Origin: Parus major
Lineage: Eukaryota > Chordata > Aves > Passeriformes > Paridae
Assembly: GCF_001522545.3 (NCBI RefSeq)
Contig: NC_031783.1
Span: forward strand, 3,346,532-3,410,531
DNA length: 64,000 bases
Reading direction: 5' to 3'
Made by a program: the position numbers and the translations under genes. Below are positions 38,346 to 48,175 of this stretch, one piece after another (positions within the stretch are counted from its first letter, which is position 1; the number at the start of each line of letters is the position of its first letter). The notes under the pieces were generated by a model. It saw only the letters and a program-made list of their open reading frames with translations, had not been told where the DNA came from and searched no databases.

Positions 38346-38812
38346 TGGTTTGTGGTTTGACCCCAGCCAGCACCTAAAGCACCACGTGGCTGCTCACTCA
38401 CCCTATCCCCAGTGGGATGGGGGAGAGAATCAGGAGGCTGAAAGGGAAAAAATAGGAGAAAATCACTGGATTTGGATAAAAAGAGTTCAATAGGTAAAGC
38501 AAAATCTGGGAAGCAAAGCAAGGAATGCATTCCCCATTCCCCTGAGCAGGCAGGTTCAGCCAGCCCAAGGCAGCCGAGCTCCATCCCAGTGAGCTGGGAA
38601 GACAAAAGTGTGTCAGCCCTGCTCAGCAGTGCCCAGAACATCGCTGTTATCAACCCTGCTTCCAGCACAAACCCAAACCAAAGCCCCTCACCAGCCTCTG
38701 GGAGCAAATTCCTGCTCTCCCAGGCAGAACCAGCACAAAAAGCCATGTGGGAAATACCAGCTCCTAACAGCTGGCACAGTCCTCAGCCTTGCAAGGATAA
38801 ACGTGACAAAAA
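38346..38812 (-). mobile_element. Avian ERV solo-LTR remnant (antisense)
   Basis: Read on plus, the block starts TGGTTTGTGGTTTGACCCC, then CCAGCCAGCACC, ACCACGTGGCTGCTCACTCA, GTGGGATGGGGGAGAGAATC, GAGTTCAATAGGTAAAGCAA and GGCAGGTTCAGCC. This is the order of the reverse complement of a common bird ERV LTR whose sense strand ends in a GGTTAAACCACAACA-like terminus. Where I recall ATTAAA as the sense polyadenylation signal, this copy reads ATTGAA (complement of 38487-38492), so that signal is degraded. The outer edge is uncertain. AGAAG at 38341-38345 and again at 38862-38866 could be a target-site duplication, but the second does not abut a canonical LTR end. No internal retroviral genes are present nearby. 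Confidence 0.6.
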
Positions 38813-40174
38813 ACCCCCCTAAAGTCACTGTTTCAGATTAGTCCTGTTGTCTTCAAAAAATAGAAGTGTAGAGACAAATCTGTGCAGGTGTTCAGGTGCT
38901 GTGAGTTTGTTTAGATTTACTGGTGAAGAGTTTTTTATTGCTTGTTGCTACTTTAGGGGAAAAGGAGCAGAACTGAAGCAGGAATTTCCATCCACTTTAG
39001 AATACTCTTAAACTGAAACACTCTGGGTTTGGGGCATGTAATTTTTTAACATTGATAGCCAGAGATTAAATGTTCCACTGAAATATTTGCCTTAAAATTG
39101 CTCCATCCATAATCCAGATCTGAAACAGATATTGCTAAGGAAAATCTTTTAAACAGCCCTAGTAGTTTGTATCCAGCTTATTTTCTTTTTTGTTTTTTTT
39201 TTTTGCTGTCAAGACTTAGGTTTTTTTCCTTCCCTTGGGATTTTCTAACTTAAATTTTTACATTAATTTTTTTCTCACTAATATCTATTCTACAAAATAT
39301 GAAACATATATCATTATATTTCTGTTCCTGTATATTTTGAACAAAATTGGACCTGTATCATAGATCTTACATAGGTCTCTTCCTGCCTTTTTATTCACTG
39401 GTTTAACTGGTTATTCACGAAATTCCATTGAAAACACACTTGGGTTTTTGGATGTCCTCAAAATCCACGTACAGTGAATTCTTTCTGCGTGAGGGTTCTT
39501 CCTTATTTTGCTCAGCAGATGGTCAGGTGTCAGTGTCACAACTGGGATGTGGGGAGATGATTAATTTCAGACAAACTTGGCCTGAAATCCCCAAGTTCCC
39601 ATATTCCTGAGTCAAGAACACTTCTTTGGAAGTACATTATAGCTGTCTTTTGAAGTTGCTGTGCTTCAATTTACTAAAATTGCTATTTATTTTTCACAGT
39701 TGTTAACTGGCATCATTCATAAACTGGAACCTGGTTACTGTTATTAGAAGCCAGAGTAAAACTGCAATTCCTGCAATTCAGATTTTTGACCTAGTTTGTA
39801 GATGAACTCTGTGTGGCACAAGAGAGGGGGAAAATGCCAAGTATTTCTCATGATTAAGAAGACTTTGAGGAAACCAACAGATTTATTGGATTCCATTTGT
39901 AAGAAGTCCAGTGCTACTGAGAAAGGAGCCCATTCAGTGGCATGCTTGGATGGAGAAGAACCACTGAGTAGCTTTTAAGTAAACTGATTTCTCTCCTGAA
40001 GGGTTCTGCTATTTTCCCTAATCCATCTGCTGACCTGCCATTTTGATGTAAGAAATGGTGGAAAAGGCTGCTGATCCTGGATCAGCTACACAAGAACCAC
40101 TTTCACCATATGAGACCCTTTCATCATTCTGGTGGGCTGAAAAATCACTTGTCACCATGCTGAGAAATGCTTGT
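38813..40174. other. Unique non-coding DNA
   Basis: AT-rich, with a poly-T tract at 39193-39204. No exon or recognisable repeat. Confidence 0.55.
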
Positions 40175-40285
40175 CATAGAATCACAGAATTATTCAGGCA
40201 GGAAGGAGCTGTGGGAAGTTCCTGGTGCAGCCTCCCAGTCACTCCAGCTCAGCAGGCAGCCAGTGTGCTCAGGTCTGATTTATCT
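40175..40285 (-). mobile_element. CR1 LINE 3'-end fragment (antisense)
   Basis: TCATAGAATCACAGAATTAT at 40175 followed by TCAGGCAGGAAGGAGCTGTG, then CAGCCTCCC and a GTGTGCTCAGG box, follows the reverse-complemented CR1 3' end in order and spacing. Similarity fades after about 40285 into a GC-rich patch. An old, 5'-truncated copy from a different subfamily than the one at 1153, judging by the tail. Confidence 0.75.
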
Positions 40286-40538
40286 TTGCAAGCCCTGACA
40301 AGTGGTGGTGGCTTTGGCTTTGCTGCCACCCTCCCTGCGTGCCTGAGCAAGGAGCCCATCCATCTTCCTCCCTCTTCTGCCTCTCCAGCCTTCATCCTTT
40401 TGGTTGGAGATCACTCACAACCTCCCTGCCAGCACAGCCCTGGGGCTCTGTCCTCCAAGAGCTGCTCTGAGCCCCTGCACCCTTGGGAAATGCTTGGGAT
40501 TTTCTTTAAGTAAAAGGGGTTTTTGCTTCAGTATGGCT

Positions 40539-40590
40539 TGTAATTTGCACTGTAGTATATATATATATATATATATATATGTAATTTGCA
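40539..40590. repeat. (TA)n microsatellite flanked by 11-bp direct repeats
   Basis: TGTAATTTGCA occurs at 40539-40549 and again at 40580-40590, either side of a pure TA run (40556-40580). The duplicated flank suggests slippage or a small insertion at this site. Confidence 0.9.
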
Positions 40591-40730
40591 TTATTCTTAT
40601 CTCCACCTGGCTCCTCACCTGGGCTGTGTGCTACAGACAGAGGGAAACTGCAAACATATTGTTGGCAGGGCACAGGGGTGCTGAGAACATCGTGTCTGGG
40701 AGAGATGGGAGACACCACATCAGCCCAGCC

Positions 40731-40797
40731 CTGAGCTGAAACTCTCCATCATTTTAACCCTGAGCTGAAACTCCATCATTTTAACCCTGAGCTGAAA
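40731..40797. repeat. Minisatellite, 27-29 bp unit, truncated by a gap
   Basis: CTGAGCTGAAA-type starts at 40731, 40760 and 40787, each followed by (CT)CTCCATCATTTTAACC. The third copy runs into N at 40798, so array length is unknown. The sequence after the gap (from 41053) is not the same unit. Confidence 0.93.
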
Positions 40798-41052
40798 NNN
40801 NNNNNNNNNNNNNNNNNNNNNNNNNNNNNNNNNNNNNNNNNNNNNNNNNNNNNNNNNNNNNNNNNNNNNNNNNNNNNNNNNNNNNNNNNNNNNNNNNNNN
40901 NNNNNNNNNNNNNNNNNNNNNNNNNNNNNNNNNNNNNNNNNNNNNNNNNNNNNNNNNNNNNNNNNNNNNNNNNNNNNNNNNNNNNNNNNNNNNNNNNNNN
41001 NNNNNNNNNNNNNNNNNNNNNNNNNNNNNNNNNNNNNNNNNNNNNNNNNNNN
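40798..41052. other. Assembly gap (255 N)
   Basis: Run of N that starts mid-unit in the 27-29 bp minisatellite. Confidence 0.99.
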
Positions 41053-43430
41053 TGCCACAGCAGCTCTGCCACTCTCTGCTCCTCAAGGGGGGAAAACCAA
41101 AACGTGAATGCTGAAATCCTTCTCAGGTTCACATGGGATGGGGTGGAATGCAAACACCTGCACACCTGTCAGAAATTTCCCTGGGCAACATCAGATTTGC
41201 TGTTAGGGCTGGTTCCCAGCGCAGGAGCCAGCAGATGGCACTCAGGAATCTGTAATGTTCTTACCTGTGGGGCTTTCTGTGACAGAGGCTCCCCAGCCCT
41301 GGGAGCTGCTCCCTTCTCAGCCCAGGGCTTTTCTTTATTCTTCAGGGACAGAAACACTCAGTGGGGACAACTGGTGGCAGCCAGAGGTGGCTGACATGTG
41401 ACATGTTATTTCTTGACTGGGAAAGTACTGAGACCTGGCTTGAATGTTCTGAACTCGTTGCTGTAAAGAGAGCTGAAATGTTGTTTGCATATTAAAATAC
41501 TGTGTTGGTTTATTGTTGTTTGTATGTGGGTTGAGTAATGCTGTCCAGTGGCAGAGATTGCATCATTTAATCAGTTTTTAGTTTTGATTACAGCTACCAG
41601 CAGGAGACTCAGAGTTGCCAACTGTAATTAAAATGTAAAAAAAAAAACAACCTCAAACCAAAGAACAGAAGCAAAAAACCAGTTCAGAGATAATTAAAGC
41701 TGAGAAACGTTTATTTTCCTGTGAACTTTTGTACTGCTGTGCTGAGGAAAGCTGAATATTTTCTGTCTTCAAGCATCCCCTGCCTTGGGTTGTGTGGATG
41801 TGGGGTTAGATCACCATTTCCATCTTTGTGCAGAGCTTTGTCAATGACTAATAACACTGGATTAATTTGTATGAACACTTTGCAATGTAACACAGTTCTC
41901 TATTCAGATTCTGATCCTTGCAAGCAAAGGTAAGGTTTTGCAGTGTCCTCTTTCCAGGTGCCACTGGACTTTTCTCTCACATTGGGAGCAAAAAGATAAT
42001 GCCACTGTCTTGTACAACAAGTAGATTGACCTCCCTGGCTCCTGGTGTTTGGGTTTTATCATCTTTGGGAGCTGATCTGCAATGAAAAGATAAGGGCTGA
42101 CCCAGTGTCTCGGGTAAAGGTCGGACATTTATAAATGTACAAAACCCCACTGCAAGGCTGTGTCAGAGCCTTGCTCTTCCAGTGAACAGAAACCTTTGAT
42201 TAGGAATCCTCAGCTTATTCTCAGGCTGTTTATGTGGTTTTGCACAATCTTGTTTAGTTTAAATAGCTTTGCCTCTTCTCTGGGCTGCATTTTTTTCGGT
42301 ATTTTTCAGGTTTCTCTTAATAGCAGGGTCCCTAGGTGCTTGTGTTGTTAGAGTTTGTTGCTAAACTCATTTGTGATCTCACAAGGATGACCTGATGATT
42401 ATAGATAATAATAATATTATTCCCAGCCCCCCTGTTTTAATGTTTTCACTTAGAAATAGCACAGACCCTTCAGTATCAACATGTATTTGTATTTGATGGG
42501 GACCCTGTTCCTTCAGCCCTATGCTCCATAAATCTGGAGAAAAATTCATCTGTGGGGGTGGCTTCTCTTGTGCCCTTCTCCACCTGATGGAGCTGCCTTT
42601 TTCCACACTGGGCTAAAGATAAAAACAGTCTTTAAAGTTCTTCATGTGCCCAAAAGGACTCCTGACCCGCAGTGTCAGTCAGGAAGCACCTGCACATTTG
42701 AGACTTTCCACCAGTAGTGAAAGAATTGATTTGTGCCAAGGCCAGATGAAGCAGAACTGGAAGGCCTGGGCAGGCTAAATCTGAGGATCTGAACCATTTT
42801 TGGTTGCCTGCACAACGGAGAAATGAATAGATTGATGTTTTTTTAATGGAGATGATGATTTGCTTGAAATATTCTGAACTGTCAGCTTGGCAGGATCTTC
42901 ATACACTTTTGTTAGCTAATCAAAGACAGATTGCAGGCAGGAGCCATATCTAAATTTATTAAGAAAATTAATAGACCATTTAAATTTTACTAGAATTAGG
43001 CTAAGATACAGTAAGTGTTTGCACCAGCAGATCCTCATTAGCTGTGCCATTGACCTGGTGCCTGGTGTGTAATGGGGAATTGACATCTAGATTTGGGGAC
43101 AATGGTGCTGCTAATGGGAGTTTGAATCATTAGGGGGAACAAAAGACTAATTTTATACATGTGTCAGATTTTACTTTTCATATTAATTTCACTGTGTGAA
43201 ATTATGGACTATTATGGACTGCCCAGTCAAGGTTTCAAGGCTTTTTTGGGCCTAATCCAAGAGTTTTGCTTTCTCTCTATTCTGTAAATCTCTGTACACT
43301 CTGGCTGTGATGGGGACTTTTATGTATGTATGTATTTATTTACATAATATTTTTGGAAAGTGATCAACTTGCTGAGTGTTGAGACCCTAATTCTGTATTT
43401 TCCTGAGTCTATCAGTCTGTCTGGGTTAGT

Positions 43431-43505
43431 TTACCATGAAAACAGATCCTTGCAAAGTTTCAGCAGATTTAAGTGGATTTTAGCACGCTGAAGCCTTCAT
43501 GGTAA
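43431..43505. repeat. 10-bp inverted repeat, 55-base loop
   Basis: TTACCATGAA (43431-43440) and its exact reverse complement TTCATGGTAA (43496-43505). Long loop, no known element. Confidence 0.85.
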
Positions 43506-45682
43506 TCTGTCTCTGCCTTATGCTGAGATTTGTGAATCTTATGAAAATTCCCCCCTTTTTCTTTATTAGGTGACTTTTTCAAACCTCCATAAAGCTTCTG
43601 GTTGGGTAGGATCCTTCCTTGAGGTGAGTCTTCACTTTCCAAGAAGCTGCCTCAGCAAGCCTTAGTAAGAATAAGTGTGTGCAGGGGGAATTAGTTCCCC
43701 CAAGAGGACTGTTCAGCACTTTAAAGAAGATTATATAATTGAAGCCAAATTATTTTTAAACAATATTTTTTCTGTCTTGAAATTGCAACCATGATCAGCA
43801 GTGAATTCTGTGTATAAAATTCTGAACACTGACAAACAAGATGTCCTGGATTTGAAAAGTTGATTGTTTGTGTCATTCACACGTGCAGGTAATGCTGAAT
43901 TTATGAATTGTGCTTTATAAATAACTTTAGGAATGGCATTGGTGATTTGTTCTGTGGTCTAGGGACAGGAATGAGGATTGATAGTGCTCTCAGTACAGCT
44001 CATGCTTTTGGCTGCACATGGCCAAACAAACATACATTTAAAAATATATTCCTCCACCATTTTCGCCGGTGTTGCATCAAGGAGGTATTGCAGGTAAGCT
44101 GTACAGCTCTGAGAAGCTGCTGTTGTCCAAATACATTTAATTTCCAGCACATCAGCACCAGCCTCAGCCCCACTCACACATCAGCTGTTTTGTGACATAG
44201 GCATCAAGCAAACCCTTTGGCTTAGGGAACAGGAGCCCTCTGCTGCCTTTGCTGCTGGCTGTGCTCTGGGGCTGTCTGGCTCCCTGGAGCTGGGCTGAGG
44301 GGAGATTTCCATGAGCAGTGTGGCTCTGGGGTGCTGCTGGCACAGGGAGGGGGTGACCCCTGCCCTGCTGTCCTGTTCCCCAGTGAGGCTGATGGAGGGG
44401 ATGCTGTTGATGCTTTGGAGTGTCAGCTCTGCCCTGCTGTGCATCTCCTGGGACCCTGCACTGCTGCTCAGCTCTCCCTGCCTCAAAGTGCAAGCCATGC
44501 AGCTCAACTGGTTTGGGCTTGGGCCATCTGGCTTCCATCTCCATTTCTTTGTGGAATCCAATGTGTTTGGTCCCCTGGCAGGAGCTGGAGGCCAACAGGA
44601 AGAGATACAGCTGACCGTGCTGCCAACAGCTCAGGACACACATTGCAAAGCAAGCCAGGGTTTATCTGCCAGCTCTGATACAATATTTAGAGTTCTATCA
44701 GAGTGGCAGAGCAAAACTTAGGTGAGGGAATGTCACTCTTCTCCCTGGTCTGCAGCTTTCAATGTTTCTTATCTTCCCTCTCGCTGCTCTGCAAGCACAG
44801 CCCTTATCCTCTATTCCCTGCACAGTCTCCTGCCAGTTCCCACGTTCTGCACTCCTGGCTGCCAGCTGTGTGCCCAACTTCTCAGCAGAGCCAGCACTGC
44901 CCCTCAGGCAGGAGTTTTCTAATAGCTCAGTCCCACCAGGCTAAGCCCTACTGGGGTTTGCCATCCTTCCATTCCAGAAAGGACTTCCAACCCTTCAGTC
45001 CCAGTAGGTAAAAGCAGATATTGAGTGAACTGAATAATTCTCCTTCTATTTCAGAACTAGAAGAGATATTCCCACAGGTGCTGATGGCTGCTTTACAACT
45101 TCTGGGAAGGATTATAGAGGAAAGGAGTGAGTGTTGTTTGTTTTTATGTAAGTTTAACCTACTTATTCTAGACAGCTCATTCTCTTTCCTGTGATGGTCA
45201 GGCCAATAAACAGTGATCCCAGACAATCTTTACAGCTGGGATGGAGCAGCAAGCCTTTGAAAGCTTCAGCCTCTCATCCTGAGCAGGAGCAATTATTCTC
45301 CTGTTTTTCCTTCCTATTGAAGACTGAGGGAACTCTTCTTCTGTTGCAGACAAAGCTGACAGCTCAGGGATTTGTAAATCCAGTGATTATTCCAGAACTT
45401 TTAAATTCTGCTACTTGTAGAGAAACAAAAGCTGGGTTAACAGTGGATGTATAATATGAAAATGTGCCCTTCCTATTTTGTTCCCCTTGGGCTTTGCTCA
45501 CAGGAGAATGTTTGGAACTCGCTGAGGCAGAGATCTCTAATCTTACTGAGCAATCATGCTGGTGCTAGAAGGATGTTAATGATGTTTTACCACCTAAGAG
45601 GGTGATGAAAGGAGAGCATTTGAACACCTGAGCATGTATAATTTAAATGTAATAAAATCACAATATGAGTTCTAAGTAGAAA

Positions 45683-45699
45683 AATTAGCATCGCTAATT
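45683..45699. repeat. 7-bp inverted repeat around ATC
   Basis: AATTAGC-ATC-GCTAATT. It presents two opposed TAAT homeodomain cores, so it could be a paired homeodomain site, but such sites are common in AT-rich DNA. Confidence 0.85.
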
Positions 45700-47127
45700 A
45701 TTGCTTGCTGATTATTGCTGTAAGCTGTTCCTCAATCTACTTTTTTTTTTTAATCCATGCTGTTAGTGGATCCAGACATCAGGATAAACCTGACACCACA
45801 TGTACTCAAATTTCTGGCTGTCACCAAGCTCAGCTGTGTGTCAGTGATGTGAGGCACAGTTTGATTCGGGGTCCCTGAGAGGGCCAGGCTGGGCACAGCT
45901 GGGGATCCCAGAGCGCTCCTCAGAAAGGGAAACTGATGCTTTTATCCATCAGTCTCCCATCAAAAGTGCAGTATGGAATGGACCACAGCATCTCAAGCAG
46001 TGCAGATGGGGTGTGAGATGAGAATACTCACACAGCACGTGCTACTCCTGCACTGTTGAAGAAGAAAGTTATTTGTAAGAGAAATACAAACCCCTCCTCT
46101 GCTGCTGCAGGAAGGCCTCAAGGTTACTGAGCGCATGTGTGACATAAATGCAGCAGAGCATCTTAATTAGATTCTTTCACCAGAACTCCTGACCTTCTGT
46201 GTAGCACATTAATGTATTTTACTAATTATAAATGCAATTAAAAAGTACTGAAATAAAATTAGGCGGATCTATCTAATTTACATTAAGCACTTTCAAATTA
46301 TGCAGATTTTTGAAGCCTTTTTCTGTCTTTTTTTAAATTTATTTATTTTTTTTTCCCTTACAATTTGCCTTTCAGGAAAAAATTGTCTGCATTAAAACAG
46401 CTGGAAAACAACCTTGTAGCAAAACAAATTTCTTTTCTGTGATTATTCACAGTGTGTGAGTTAATTTTGCAGGCAGTAATATGCTTAGCTGTCGTTAGGG
46501 CAGTGACTCACACAATAGAACCCATATGTGCACTGGGTGCAGGGCTGGCTCCTCTGCTCCCTGGGTGCCTCTCCAGTTTTTTTTTCTCTTGGGAATCAGG
46601 TTCAGAGGCTAACTAAGAAAAAAAAACCTGATATGATGGTCAAAAATAGAGATTTATAAACAACAAAGAGACAACGAAACTCGTGTGTGAATAACACAGG
46701 GCAAACATCTGGTGTGCTCAGTCATTAAACCAGGCTGGCTGTTATCATTGCTGCCTACATATTTTGGTAGCATTCTCATAGAATTTTAGAGTTTTAGACA
46801 TGAAAGTAAAAAAAAATAACATTTCATTATTATTTTTGTCAAGTATCTAAATGGCAGCAGGCACTGAGCAGCAAACAGAACACAATCCTTACCCTGGAGA
46901 GCTTCTGATCTAATTTTAGATGGGCTGCAGAAACAGAGGCAGCTCTAAGTACTGAACATAGATAGAACCAAGCTTAAAGGAGGGAAATTTGTACAGCTAC
47001 CCAGGCATTTCAGTTTATGTTGCTTATTCTTAAACCCTTTCCATAATAAAAGATTAATTTCTTTTACGTGTGTGTTTTTTAATGAAAATTCTCTAGTTTT
47101 TCACTTAAAAAACAAAGTGAAAGTGCC

Positions 47128-47151
47128 TTTTTTTTATTTTTTTTTTTTTTT
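47128..47151. repeat. Poly-T tract (T8-A-T15)
   Basis: Low-complexity T run next to AT-rich DNA. Confidence 0.9.
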
Positions 47152-48010
47152 GTCCTGTTTTATCCTTTCCCTAAAGAAGGAATGGAAAAGAGTAGTGGAG
47201 AGCAGAGGAAGAAAAGCTGAAATATGAAGAGATTAGGGTAAATGAACCAATTCAGTGCTCATCTAATGCCAAATGTCATGCATTAGGACCACACTATTTT
47301 CCTGCTATTTTTTTTCTGTGTGTTTATTGAGTTTTGAGTCTCTCCCGCTCGGCATTGAAAGGAAAAAAAATCAGGAATAAAGCTTTGCTCATTCTGGGTG
47401 CCCATTTTTAACCCTCTGTAAGGTTAAAAGTGCTCCCCAGGGAGCACTGGGATGGTGCCTCCTCAGCCAGGGCCTGTCAGATCTACAAGAGAAGAAGAAT
47501 TTAAAGGGAGAGGAAGGCATGTGAACTAGTTTGCTGGTAAAATTAGAAATGTAAGAATTCATCCCCCTCCCTACCCCAAAGATCTTACAGCTGGACAGAT
47601 CTAGAGTTTCCTCACACTTTTCTGGGAGCAGAGTGCTTCTGCTGGAGTCAGAAGCACAGAGAGTGTGCCCTTATCTCTGATACCTGGCTCTGGCATCCAA
47701 GAAAGCACTGAATTTCATATAACATCCTGAAAACAACTTTAAATAGAAAAGCTAGAAGTGTAAGTGTGTGGATTAGAAAGCTTCTTAAGTCACTGGGTGA
47801 AAAAGTTAAAGTTTGGAGTTTAGTTTAGAAAACAGAAGACAAGATGGAGGATTCAGGGTGTTGTCCTTCTTTCTTCTTCTTCTTCTAGAGGTTTTTGGGT
47901 GGCAGTAGGTGATTGGATAGAGAATGCTGCAGTGCAGCACACAGGTGTTGGGTCATTGGGTCACTAAGAAAAATAATTTACTTGGCATTTGTTAATTGGG
48001 TAAACAGACA

Positions 48011-48017
48011 TATAAAA
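48011..48017 (+). promoter_or_regulatory. TATA box of the LTR remnant
   Basis: TATAAAA in the context ACATATAAAAGACC, 93 bases before the AATAAA, with an inverted CCAAT-like GATTGGAT about 100 bases upstream. It would have started the viral transcript; present activity is unknown. Confidence 0.45.
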
Positions 48018-48109
48018 GACCTTGAAGATGATCTTTGTTAACCATTTTGCACCTTTCTATCTTACTGCACGTAGCTCCTTATACCTTGTATATGTGTAAT
48101 GCTGATAAC

Positions 48110-48115
48110 AATAAA
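48110..48115 (+). terminator. Polyadenylation signal of the LTR remnant
   Basis: AATAAA within AACAATAAATAACC, downstream of the LTR TATA box at normal R-region spacing. Confidence 0.45.
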
Positions 48116-48175
48116 TAACCAAGTCAGAACAAGAGAAAACAGCCTCTCTCTCATCAGTCTCAGTCCAAGGGGAAA

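Larger units (their letters stand above)
41053..47758. other. Mostly unique non-coding DNA
   Basis: No exon was recognised. Splice-flanked open stretches at 41774-41929, 43570-43623 and 43931-44093 are discussed as findings. A GC-rich patch at 44220-44700 has open frames of 115-159 codons on both strands without recognisable domains. AT-rich tracts at 42880-43080 and 46130-46320 look like possible conserved non-coding DNA. Poly-A at 41637-41647. Confidence 0.5.
47759..48175 (+). mobile_element. Passerine-type ERV solo-LTR remnant
   Basis: The block begins TGTAAGTGTGTGGATTAG and continues through GACAAGATGGAGGATT, a TTC-rich run (47867-47886) and GATTGGAT (47911, an inverted CCAAT). Next come a TATA box TATAAAA at 48011-48017, a polyadenylation signal AATAAA at 48110-48115 about 95 bases on, and a CTCTCTCTCATCAG stretch that I take as U5. 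The TATA-to-poly(A) spacing and order are those of an LTR, and the sequence resembles songbird LTRs I recall. The 3' edge is uncertain (48150-48210) and no clean target-site duplication or internal retroviral region was found, so it is best read as a diverged solo LTR. Confidence 0.55.

Noticed and set aside
44164..44721. Frames of 115-159 codons on both strands
   Set aside because: Overlapping frames on opposite strands in a GC-rich, CpG-poor patch with no domain; chance is the simplest explanation.
46778..46800. CATAGAATTTTAGAG as a possible CR1 tail
   Set aside because: No following GGTTGGAAGGGACC-type sequence; too short to support.
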